Assembly: GCA_024684955.1 (NCBI GenBank)
Contig: JAIKWH010000073.1
Location: 1-64,000, forward strand
DNA length: 64,000 nucleotides
From: Pseudobutyrivibrio sp.
GTDB taxonomy: Bacteria; Bacillota; Clostridia; Lachnospirales; Lachnospiraceae
Direction of reading: 5' to 3'
The notes beneath the pieces were generated by a model. The model saw only the letters and a list, made by a program, of their open reading frames with translations, made no database searches and was not told the origin of the DNA. This document shows, in pieces, positions 36,129 to 43,611 of this stretch (within the stretch, counting starts at the first letter, position 1; every line of letters starts with the position of its first letter). A program made the translations under genes and the position numbers.

Positions 36129-37358
36129 TTATACTTTTTTATCCTGCCCCGCAGAAAGGGACATGCGATAGTCTATTGGACTGATTCCAATTTTCTTTTT
36201 GAACACTAGGCTAAAATACTGTTGGGACGTATATCCCACACTTTCAGCGATTTCATATATCTTTAGGTCCTCCTCATGGAGTAGGGCAATGGCCTTTCTA
36301 ATACGCAAGTTTGTGAGGTAATCTACAAATGTGCAGCCTGCCTCCTTCCTAAAGATGCGGCTCAGGTATGGTACTGAAAGTCCCACCTTTTCAGCCAGCT
36401 CCTGGAGAGACAAGTCTTCTTTTTTATACTCACTTTCCAGTATTCCTATCACCTGACTCATTATTTCTGACATACCAGAATTATCCTTTATCTGCTGGGA
36501 CAGATTCTGGTAAATCTGTGGGATATCTCCTAGATGTTCCCCGCTTTCATATGCACAGGTACACCTGACTGGCATGTAGGATTCCACCATAGCCTTATAT
36601 GTTTTTATCTTTTCATCCAAGGTAGTGGATTGTTGCCTGTCTATTATAAGCACCAAGTTGCCCTCCTTGGTCCTGCACTTGGTCTCAAGTGCTAAGGAGG
36701 CAAAGGTTTCGAGGGCTATATTCTCCGCTACAAAAAATAGGAGGTCTTCGTTCCACTCATTATTTATATCATCGCTGCTCTTGTAATCTGTCCTAATCAA
36801 CAGGGCCATATATTTTTCTGGAATGGTGAGCCCCAGATACTGGCATTCCTCTGCCATCTCCTGGTCTGTAATGTGGGCTCCCAGGTAAGAATGCATAAGG
36901 TCTGATACCAAAAGTTCCCTGCTTTTTCCTATTTTGTTCCTGGCCCATTCCAAATATTTCTGAGCACAATCCTCCTGCTTTCTCTCAGATAGTTCCACCC
37001 TAATCTTTTCAATCAGTTCTTGGAAAACTTCCTCCTGAATAGGCTTTAGAACATATTCAAAAACTCCCAGGGTCAAGGCCTTTCTGGCATATTCAAACAC
37101 ATCATATCCTGTTATGATTACCACCAACGCTTCTGGGTGGAGCATATTCAGTTCATTTATGAATTCTAACCCATTCATAAATGGCATATTTATATCCACA
37201 AAATAGACATCAATGGAATTTTCCCTGGCTTTTTCTAGGGCTATCTCCCCGTCTTCAGCCTCGGCTACCACCTCAAAATCATCATATGAATTGACAAAAC
37301 TTTTGATTCCCCTTCGAATCATTGGCTCGTCATCAGCCACTAAAGCCCTGTATTTCAT
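36129..37358 (-). CDS. YesN-type response regulator (REC + AraC HTH)
   Basis: 409-residue regulator. The receiver has D9-D10, phospho-acceptor D55 (FVDINM), T83 and the Lys in VLKPI. A linker with predicted helices (about 125-300) leads to two AraC-type helix-turn-helix units (LSLQELAEKVGLSVPYLSRIF and SVGYTSQQYFSLVFKKKIGISPIDY). GGGGGG is 6 nt before the ATG. A good promoter lies at 37392-37420. It heads the importer locus, and I infer that it answers to the YesM-type kinase at 29472. Confidence 0.93.
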   Translation of the reverse strand: MKYRALVADDEPMIRRGIKSFVNSYDDFEVVAEAEDGEIALEKARENSIDVYFVDINMPFMNGLEFINELNMLHPEALVVIITGYDVFEYARKALTLGVFEYVLKPIQEEVFQELIEKIRVELSERKQEDCAQKYLEWARNKIGKSRELLVSDLMHSYLGAHITDQEMAEECQYLGLTIPEKYMALLIRTDYKSSDDINNEWNEDLLFFVAENIALETFASLALETKCRTKEGNLVLIIDRQQSTTLDEKIKTYKAMVESYMPVRCTCAYESGEHLGDIPQIYQNLSQQIKDNSGMSEIMSQVIGILESEYKKEDLSLQELAEKVGLSVPYLSRIFRKEAGCTFVDYLTNLRIRKAIALLHEEDLKIYEIAESVGYTSQQYFSLVFKKKIGISPIDYRMSLSAGQDKKV

Positions 37359-37391
37359 CTTATTCCCCCCTAAATGATTACTTACTATTTA

Positions 37392-37420
37392 AATCTAAAC
37401 TATTGAAAATATGCTGTCAA
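37392..37420 (-). promoter_or_regulatory. Sigma-A-type promoter for the regulator gene
   Basis: On the minus strand a perfect -35 TTGACA (37415-37420) and a -10 TAGATT (37392-37397) are spaced by 17 bp. The start of transcription would fall about 30 bp before the ATG. It lies right after the nrdG terminator. Confidence 0.75.
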
Positions 37421-37426
37421 CGAGTC

Positions 37427-37465
37427 AAAAAAAGTCCTATGCCTTAATACTTAAGACATAGGACT
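37427..37465 (-). terminator. Terminator after nrdG
   Basis: A 9-bp outer stem (AGTCCTATG / CATAGGACT) with an inner CTTAA/TTAAG pair, followed by seven T on the minus strand. It closes nrdD-nrdG 6 bp after the nrdG stop. Confidence 0.9.
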
Positions 37466-37470
37466 CATTA

Positions 37471-38007
37471 TTATTTTTTTCTTTCATTGAGAGGGTGCAA
37501 AACAATTTCTCCACTCTCTTTTGTCTTTTTCATATCTATGATTCTCTGGTTTCTTGATCCCCTAAAATTAAGGGTTATATCCTTTTCCTCCAGGATAAAT
37601 TTTCCATCCACCAGTATATCTATAGAATCTAAAATCTCATCAGTTACGTATGTATGTTTTCTTTGGCCATATTGCAGGTCCTTGTCATAGGTAAAACCTG
37701 TGTACATCCAGATGGTGCGCTGGGGTAACTCAGCCCTTATTCTCCTAATCAGTTTGACTAGCTCCTCCTGGTTGCAAGGCTCAAAGGGCTCTCCTCCCAG
37801 AATTGTTATTCCATCATAATAACTTTTCGATAACTCCTCTATTATAAAGTCCTCTGTTTCCTTTGTATAAACTTTTCCGTAGTTAAAATCCCAGGTCTCA
37901 GGCTGGAAGCAACCCTTGCAGCAATTTGTACATCCGGAAACAAAGAGGCTTAGTCTAATTCCTATACCATTGGCAGAATCTGCTTTTAGTATCTGTCCAT
38001 AATTCAT
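37471..38007 (-). CDS. nrdG: Anaerobic ribonucleotide reductase activating protein
   Basis: Radical SAM activase that installs the glycyl radical on NrdD. The 178-residue protein has the 4Fe-4S motif C-x3-C-x2-C in VSGCTNCCKGCF near residue 30, then ILGGEPFEP (SAM site GGE) and WMYTGFTYD. AGGAACGG precedes the ATG. It follows nrdD by 2 bp and ends at a strong terminator, so it shares the NrdR-type promoter control. Confidence 0.96.
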   Translation of the reverse strand: MNYGQILKADSANGIGIRLSLFVSGCTNCCKGCFQPETWDFNYGKVYTKETEDFIIEELSKSYYDGITILGGEPFEPCNQEELVKLIRRIRAELPQRTIWMYTGFTYDKDLQYGQRKHTYVTDEILDSIDILVDGKFILEEKDITLNFRGSRNQRIIDMKKTKESGEIVLHPLNERKK

Positions 38008-38009
38008 TT

Positions 38010-40223
38010 TTATACCGTTCCTGTAGACAGGTGTAATACCCTGTCTTTAATTTCTTGGGTCCTACCCTGATTCCAGAACTGGGTACCAATGTATCCGCAT
38101 GTTCTTCTGGCAACTGACATTTTATCCTGGTCACGGTTGCCGCAGTTTGGGCACTCCCATATTAATTTACCGTGGCTATCCTCTACGATTTGAATTTCTC
38201 CATCGTATCCGCATACCTCGCAGTAATCGCTCTTTGTGTTTAGCTCAGCATACATGATATTGTCGTAGATATACTTCATAACTGAGATTACTGCAGGAAT
38301 ATTCTGCTGCATATTTGGAACCTCAATGTAAGAAATTGCTCCACCTGGTGACAACTTCTGGAAATCTGATTCAAATTTTAATTTGTCAAAGGCGTCAATC
38401 TCTTCTGTAACATGTACATGATAAGAGTTTGTAATATAGTTTTTGTCTGTTACATGTGGTATGATTCCAAATCTCTTTTGCAGGCACTTTGAAAACTTGT
38501 ATGTTGTAGACTCCATTGGAGTACCATAAACACTGTAACTAATATTTTCCGCAGCCTTCCACTCAGCGCACTTGTCGTTGAGTTTCTGCATAACCTTTAG
38601 GGCAAATTCCTTACCCATTGGGTCTGTGTGGCTGACACCCAGCATGCGGTAGCACATCTCTGAGAGACCTGCGTATCCAAGGCTGATAGTTGAATAGCCA
38701 TTGTAAAGGAGTTTGTCTATAGTCTCGCCCTTGTGGAGTCGGGCCAAGGCACCGTGCTGCCAAAGGATAGGAGCCACATCTGATACTGTTCCAAGCAATC
38801 TCTCGTGACGGCAGCGGAGTGCCCTGTGACACAGTTCTAATCTCTCCTCTAATATCTGCCAAAACTTGTCCATGTCACCATATGAAGAGCAGGCTGCATC
38901 CACCAGATTGATTGTGACAACGCCCTGGTTGAATCTGCCGTAGAATTTGTGGCTTCCGTCAGGATTGCGCTGGCTGTCCTCCACTGTAAGGAAAGAACGA
39001 CAACCCATACAAGTATATACATTGCCCTGCTTTAATTCCTTCATAATCTTTGCTGATATGTAGTCTGGAACCATTCTCTTTGCAGTACACTGGGCTGCAA
39101 GCTCTGTCAGGTAATAGTACTGGCTGTCCTCGTGGATATTGTCCTCATCCAAAACATATATAAGCTTAGGGAATGCAGGTGTAACCCATACACCCTTTTC
39201 ATTTTTTACACCCTGCATACGCTGACGCATGACTTCCTCGATGATTTTTGCCAGGTCATCTCTTGTCTGTCCTGCAGGCACCTCGTCCAAATACATAAAC
39301 ATAGTAACGAAAGGAGCCTGACCATTACAGGTCATAAGGGTAATCATCTGATACTGGATGGTCTGGATACCATTTCTAATCTCTGTATTCAGTCTAGACT
39401 CAGTCAACTTTTTGATTACATCCTCATCCAATGACTCATTGCAGAGTTTTCTCTCCTCGATTACCTGCTCACGAATCTTGTTCCTGCTGATATCAACAAA
39501 AGGAGCAAGGTGAGATAGGGTAAATGACTGTCCACCGTATTGGTTTGATGCAACCTGGGCCACTACCTGGGTAGTAATGTTGCAGGCTGTAAAGAAACTG
39601 TGTGGCTTTTCAATCATAGTGCCGGAGATAACTGTGCCGTTCTGAAGCATGTCCTCCAGATTAATAAGGTCGCAGTTGTGCTCTCTCTGGGCAAAGTAAT
39701 CTGCGTCATGGAAGTGGATAATTCCCTCGTCATGAGCCTTTGTTATCTCCTCTGGCAGAAGGATTCTCTTTGTCAGATCCTTTGAAACCTCACCAGCCAT
39801 ATAATCACGCTGGGTAGAGTTGATAACAGGATTCTTGTTAGAATTTTCCTGCTTTACCTCCTCGTTCAGTTGGTCTATAAGGGCCAGAATTCCATTGTCA
39901 GTGGTGTTAGTCTTTCGAGACAATTCTCTCTTATATCTGTAGCGCACATATTTCTGTGCCACCTCATAGCAACGCATCTCCATGATACCGGTTTCAACCA
40001 TATCCTGGATATCCTCCACATTTACTGCGTGAGAACTGGCAGCTACCTGGCGGGCAATTGTATCTGCAATTGCCTGAATCTGTGTTGAGTTTAACTGATG
40101 AAGAGCATCGATTTCGGCGTTTGCTTTTTTTATGGCCTCCTCGATTTTCTCCTTTTGGAATTCCACCTCGGAACCATTTCTTTTGATTACTCTAGTCTTT
40201 ACTATTAATTCATTTGTTTCCAA
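38010..40223 (-). CDS. nrdD: Anaerobic (class III) ribonucleoside-triphosphate reductase
   Basis: Makes deoxyribonucleotides without oxygen through a glycyl radical. The 737-residue protein has an N-terminal ATP-cone (VIKRNGSEVEFQKEKIEEAI, allosteric site), the catalytic barrel (NPVINSTQRDYM, CNGQAPFVTMF), a C-terminal four-cysteine zinc site (CEVCGYDGE, CPNCGNRD) and the radical Gly in RRTCGYIGT. The start is TTG (40223-40221), 8 nt after a perfect AGGAGG; the nearest ATG is out of frame. The promoter region carries two NrdR-box-like sites. Confidence 0.97.
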   Translation of the reverse strand: METNELIVKTRVIKRNGSEVEFQKEKIEEAIKKANAEIDALHQLNSTQIQAIADTIARQVAASSHAVNVEDIQDMVETGIMEMRCYEVAQKYVRYRYKRELSRKTNTTDNGILALIDQLNEEVKQENSNKNPVINSTQRDYMAGEVSKDLTKRILLPEEITKAHDEGIIHFHDADYFAQREHNCDLINLEDMLQNGTVISGTMIEKPHSFFTACNITTQVVAQVASNQYGGQSFTLSHLAPFVDISRNKIREQVIEERKLCNESLDEDVIKKLTESRLNTEIRNGIQTIQYQMITLMTCNGQAPFVTMFMYLDEVPAGQTRDDLAKIIEEVMRQRMQGVKNEKGVWVTPAFPKLIYVLDEDNIHEDSQYYYLTELAAQCTAKRMVPDYISAKIMKELKQGNVYTCMGCRSFLTVEDSQRNPDGSHKFYGRFNQGVVTINLVDAACSSYGDMDKFWQILEERLELCHRALRCRHERLLGTVSDVAPILWQHGALARLHKGETIDKLLYNGYSTISLGYAGLSEMCYRMLGVSHTDPMGKEFALKVMQKLNDKCAEWKAAENISYSVYGTPMESTTYKFSKCLQKRFGIIPHVTDKNYITNSYHVHVTEEIDAFDKLKFESDFQKLSPGGAISYIEVPNMQQNIPAVISVMKYIYDNIMYAELNTKSDYCEVCGYDGEIQIVEDSHGKLIWECPNCGNRDQDKMSVARRTCGYIGTQFWNQGRTQEIKDRVLHLSTGTV

Positions 40224-40302
40224 GACAGAAACCTCCTAAGTTATTAGTTATTATTAAATAGTTAGATAAAACAACTATTGCATACAAATTTTCAGATATA
40301 TC

Positions 40303-40318
40303 CATCAAAATCTAGTTG
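40303..40318. promoter_or_regulatory. NrdR-box-like site 1
   Basis: catcaaaatctagttg matches the core C-A-A-x-A-T-C-T-A-G-T of the NrdR box palindrome. It begins exactly 32 bp before site 2 (three helical turns), the spacing usual for NrdR pairs, in the nrdD leader. Confidence 0.65.
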
Positions 40319-40334
40319 TCACATCTGTGACCTA

Positions 40335-40350
40335 ACACAAGATGTTGTAT
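40335..40350. promoter_or_regulatory. NrdR-box-like site 2
   Basis: acacaagatgttgtat agrees with the NrdR box consensus at most of 16 positions. It lies 3 bp downstream of the -10 element of nrdD, so a bound repressor would cover the transcription start. The nrdR gene itself is not in the window. Confidence 0.68.
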
Positions 40351-40352
40351 CC

Positions 40353-40361
40353 ATTATACCA
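40353..40361 (-). promoter_or_regulatory. Extended -10 promoter of nrdDG
   Basis: TGGTATAAT on the minus strand, an extended -10 with a perfect hexamer. The -35 region is AT-rich without a clear match. The leader to the nrdD start is about 120 nt. The remainder of the 256-bp gap holds the fliS terminator. Confidence 0.6.
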
Positions 40362-40422
40362 TCCCCGTCAAATTTTAAAAGCATTTATTTGTATACTTTT
40401 TGTGTATTTTTCTTTTTCCCCT

Positions 40423-40460
40423 AAAAAGAGGGCCTCAGAAATATTTCTGAAGCCCTCTTT
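40423..40460 (-). terminator. Terminator after fliS
   Basis: A 9-bp AAAGAGGGC / GCCCTCTTT stem continued by TCAGAAA/TTTCTGA, with T5 on the minus strand, 20 bp after the fliS stop. Confidence 0.88.
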
Positions 40461-40479
40461 TCTTTAGAACCATTTGTAT

Positions 40480-40956
40480 TTATGCGAAAAAACCCCGGTT
40501 GCTTTGATTGCCCATAAGATTTTCATTTAATGAATTCCTGTTGTAAGTCATCCCTGCCATTACTGACTGAGTATTTTGCATAAGAGGTTTTGACTTGTCC
40601 TCATTTGCTATTTGCTCAAAGGCTTCCCCCAGGGAATCCATTATCTTTTTGGCTTCTAGAAGCCCCTCATTATTGCCCTGATAAATGGACCTTGAAATAT
40701 TTCTCTGTACATAATCGTATAGAGCGTATAGATTTCCGCTAACCTTATACTCAAAATTTAAATCTTTCTGGAGATGAGAGACAACATTGGCACATTTTTT
40801 AAGATGGGTCACTGCATCCTCAATTGATCCAGCCTCAAAATCATCCAGTGCCTCAGTCTCATATGCCTCATATATATCATAGAGAATAGATATAAGTTCT
40901 GTACCATTGCTGGACGCTATTCTTAAGGTGAACGCTGAAATCATGTCTTTATTCAT
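40480..40956 (-). CDS. fliS: Flagellar export chaperone FliS
   Basis: Cytoplasmic four-helix chaperone that binds the flagellin C-terminus and prevents early assembly. The family pattern is visible: ELISILYDIYEAYETEAL, YDYVQRNISRSIYQGNNEGLLEAKKIM with the second half of the bundle. At 158 residues it is longer than the usual 125-135 because of a C-terminal tail of about 35 residues rich in Asn/Gln/Ser (MAGMTYNRNSLNENLMGNQSN), of unknown use. It lies 57 bp after the flagellin gene and ends at a strong terminator. Confidence 0.92.
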   Translation of the reverse strand: MNKDMISAFTLRIASSNGTELISILYDIYEAYETEALDDFEAGSIEDAVTHLKKCANVVSHLQKDLNFEYKVSGNLYALYDYVQRNISRSIYQGNNEGLLEAKKIMDSLGEAFEQIANEDKSKPLMQNTQSVMAGMTYNRNSLNENLMGNQSNRGFFA

Positions 40957-41013
40957 TATTACTTTACTCCATTTGTTGCAATAAATGCCTCTAGACTTGC
41001 CGTCTACAATTTA

Positions 41014-42654
41014 CTATTGTAGCAACTGCAAAGCCAAATCCGGCAGTTCGTTTGCCTGAGCCAGTGCAGATGTTCCTGCCTGTTCAAGTACGGTAAATTT
41101 GGTGTATTCCACCATTGTTGTTGCCATGTCTGCGTCCTCTATTCTGGAGATGGCGCTAGTCATGTTTTCCTCTGTTTGATCAAGAGAATTAACTGTGTGC
41201 TCTAATCTATTTTCATAGGCACCAAGTTTTGCTCTTATTGATGTAATGTAATTCAAAGCAGATTCTAGAGCATTCATGGCATCCTCTGAACCATTCTCGT
41301 GGATTACATCCAGATCGTCTATGTACATAAACTCAGTAGAAATTGAAGCGATTCTAACTGTCATTGTCTGACCTTCGTTAACTCCTACCTGCAATTTCAT
41401 AGATCCAATGTCAGTAACATTGATGCTAATCATTCCATCAACGTCATCTCCTTCCTCATATCCAGCCTCAAGTTTAAAATTCATCTCAAAGCCGCCTACA
41501 TCAGTGATAGTTACATGGTTTCCATCAAAACTTGCTGTAGCCTGGGTACCAAATGAATAATTGTAATTTTCATCCTGGTTGTCGTCTGTTTTCTTTAATA
41601 ATGTGACCTTAGGATCTGTTCCTACTGCAGTAAGAGAAATGGCTGTATACTCTGAGTAGTTTCTAACATCCTTTATCCATTGCATACCATCAATATTATT
41701 ATCCGGGGCATTGTCCGGTCCTATATCTTCTTCCGAACCCCAATTTGCCTCGATTTGCACATAAGGTGCTGCAGCCACCGCTGCCTCTCTTGCCGTTGCG
41801 CTATCCTTGTAACCATTAACTACAGTTGCAATTTCATCGCTGGCAAATCCCAAATACTCTGCGAATTCTTCGCTAGAAAAATTTAATTCTAGTGATGCAT
41901 TTGTTCCATATTTTTTTGAAAGAATTGCAAAAGTATCTGTTCCTGTCTCAAACTCTGCACCAGCCTCCTCGCAACCCATTCTGATGGCTTCTCTGGCCTG
42001 GTCTGCTGTCATATCAGATGAAAGTGTTACTGACACTCCATTAATTGTCATATAACCTGCAGTCACCTCGGCGTCTGAGTCTGTAGATTCACCGGTAAAT
42101 AATGAATCAAAATCCTTACTGGCAAGGGCTGTTGCCCTTGTGGCGGCCATAGTCACATGTAACATATAATGTCCAGCAGGAACCTTCTCGCTAGTCTGAA
42201 GTCTGCTTACATGGTCCCCATAACTTCTGCAATCTAATGTGCCATCTAAAAGAGTTATGTTATTAAACTCTGTAGTTGTTGCCACTCTGTCGATTTCCTC
42301 TAACAGGGAATCAATTTCTTCCTGTATCGTTTCGCGCTCAGCAACCGAGTTTGTGCCGTTGGCTGCCTGTACTGCCAACTCACGCATTCTCTGAATCATT
42401 TCTGTGACTTCATTAAGGGCACCCTCAGCTGTCTGGAGCACTGATATTCCATCGTCACCGTTGGTTGATGCCTGTCCCAAACCATTGATCTGTGACTGCA
42501 TTTTGCCCGCAATAGCAATACCGGATGGGTTATCCGATGCATGATTGATGCTAAAGCCAGAACTTAATTTTTCCATTACTTTTGAAAGGGAATCTTCTGT
42601 ACCAAGAAGTTGGTTATTAGTGATCACCGCTTGCATATTATTGTTAATTCTCAT
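41014..42654 (-). CDS. fliC: Flagellin
   Basis: Filament subunit, 546 residues. The N-terminal D0/D1 (MRINNNMQAVITNNQL, KLSSGFSINHASDNPSGIAIAGKM, MRELAVQAANGTNS) and C-terminal D1/D0 (GAYENRLEHTVNSLDQTEEN, LEQAGTSALAQANELP, ending LQLLQ) are complete and typical. The middle 150-440 region is a variable surface insert with acidic character (EEGDDVDGM). AGGAGAGG precedes the ATG. It is read from a sigma-28-type promoter at 42740-42765, and fliS follows. Confidence 0.95.
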   Translation of the reverse strand: MRINNNMQAVITNNQLLGTEDSLSKVMEKLSSGFSINHASDNPSGIAIAGKMQSQINGLGQASTNGDDGISVLQTAEGALNEVTEMIQRMRELAVQAANGTNSVAERETIQEEIDSLLEEIDRVATTTEFNNITLLDGTLDCRSYGDHVSRLQTSEKVPAGHYMLHVTMAATRATALASKDFDSLFTGESTDSDAEVTAGYMTINGVSVTLSSDMTADQAREAIRMGCEEAGAEFETGTDTFAILSKKYGTNASLELNFSSEEFAEYLGFASDEIATVVNGYKDSATAREAAVAAAPYVQIEANWGSEEDIGPDNAPDNNIDGMQWIKDVRNYSEYTAISLTAVGTDPKVTLLKKTDDNQDENYNYSFGTQATASFDGNHVTITDVGGFEMNFKLEAGYEEGDDVDGMISINVTDIGSMKLQVGVNEGQTMTVRIASISTEFMYIDDLDVIHENGSEDAMNALESALNYITSIRAKLGAYENRLEHTVNSLDQTEENMTSAISRIEDADMATTMVEYTKFTVLEQAGTSALAQANELPDLALQLLQ

Positions 42655-42739
42655 ATATGCCTCTCCTTTTGTGTAACTAGAGTCAAGCGTCCGTGCGGTG
42701 TATTTAATTGTATAGGTCTTCCATGTCCTTACAACATTA

Positions 42740-42765
42740 TTATCGGATGGGCCCGCCTATTCTTA
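42740..42765 (-). promoter_or_regulatory. Sigma-28 (SigD/FliA) type promoter of flagellin
   Basis: The minus strand has TAAG, 14 bp, then TCCGATAA, against a consensus of TAAA, 14-16 bp, GCCGATAA. This gives a leader of about 80 nt to the flagellin ATG. The rest of the 269-bp gap (42655-42923) holds the leader and the divergent promoter at 42854. Confidence 0.78.
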
Positions 42766-42853
42766 ACCCAAGATGTATAACTTTTTTATCCTATAAACCT
42801 CAATCCCTTGATTTTACTGGGTATAATTTTTCTTTTCATCTTCTGTTAATTAT

Positions 42854-42882
42854 TTGACAAAGACAGAAGTATGGTATAGACT
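42854..42882 (+). promoter_or_regulatory. Promoter of the plus-strand lipoprotein gene
   Basis: TTGACA (42854-42859) and TAGACT (42877-42882) are 17 bp apart; a TGGTATAGA alternative overlaps the -10. The start would fall about 35 bp before the ATG at 42924, which has AAGGAG upstream. Confidence 0.7.
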
Positions 42883-42923
42883 TACTCTGCTTCGTGCATT
42901 ATTTTTTTTAAGGAGATTGGATT

Positions 42924-43559
42924 ATGAAAAAGAAATTAACACTAGCACTTGCAGCCCTTATGGCTACAGCAACTTTATTTACCGCTTGTGGTAAGGGGCC
43001 AGATGTTTCTGGTGAATACACCGCAGAAATGAACTTCTCAGACTTCATCCCAGAGGAAGACTTGGCTTCAATGGAAGAGGTTGGAATGGGATTCATGAGT
43101 GATCTTACATTAGATGTAAAGCTTAATCTTACAAGCGATAACAAGTTTACATTTGCTTTTGATTCTACAGGATTAAAGGAAGACGTTAAGTCAGGTCTTG
43201 CAGCAAATTCAGATGCTATCATCGATGCTCAGCTTGAGAGCATGGGCGTTACAAGAGATCAGATTACAGACGAAGTTGCTCAATCTGCAGGTTACGAAAG
43301 TGCTGATGCAATGTTCCAGTATATCGCTGATGAAATGGCATCTGGTATGGATGGTGTTTTAGCAGAAGCTGACGCAGAGTTTGAAAAAGGTAGCTGCGAG
43401 GGTTCTTATAAGGTTGTTAAAGATTCTATCGTATTCGTAACTGAGACAGAGGACGGAACAGGTCTTGATAAGGCAACAATTGCTGAGGATGGTTCTCTTT
43501 CACTTACAACAGATGTAGAAGGTGAGGCTTATACACTTAACTTTACAAAGGCCCAGTAA
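42924..43559 (+). CDS. Small acidic lipoprotein, function unknown
   Basis: 211 residues. The signal peptide MKKKLTLALAALMATATLF ends in lipobox TAC (Cys22). The mature part is acidic (GEYTAEMNFSDF, EEDLASMEEVG), with beta-like strands (LTLDVKLNLTSDNKFTFAFDS; EGSYKVVKDSIVFV) that suggest a lipocalin-like or DUF4923-type fold. I do not recognise a specific family. AAGGAG lies upstream. Regular codon use suggests high expression. It is one of only two plus-strand genes and lies between flagellin and the FliK-like gene, but its own promoter is of sigma-A type, so a flagellar role is not shown. Confidence 0.75.
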   Translation: MKKKLTLALAALMATATLFTACGKGPDVSGEYTAEMNFSDFIPEEDLASMEEVGMGFMSDLTLDVKLNLTSDNKFTFAFDSTGLKEDVKSGLAANSDAIIDAQLESMGVTRDQITDEVAQSAGYESADAMFQYIADEMASGMDGVLAEADAEFEKGSCEGSYKVVKDSIVFVTETEDGTGLDKATIAEDGSLSLTTDVEGEAYTLNFTKAQ

Positions 43560-43573
43560 TCTACGCAAATTTT

Positions 43574-43602
43574 AAGGGATGCCAAATGGCATCCCTTTTT
43601 TT
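43574..43602 (+). terminator. Terminator after the lipoprotein gene
   Basis: AAGGGATGCC-AAAT-GGCATCCCTT followed by T5 on the plus strand. The minus-strand gene converging on it ends at 43612; on that strand the T run is weak. Confidence 0.9.
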
Positions 43603-43611
43603 GTCCACTTT

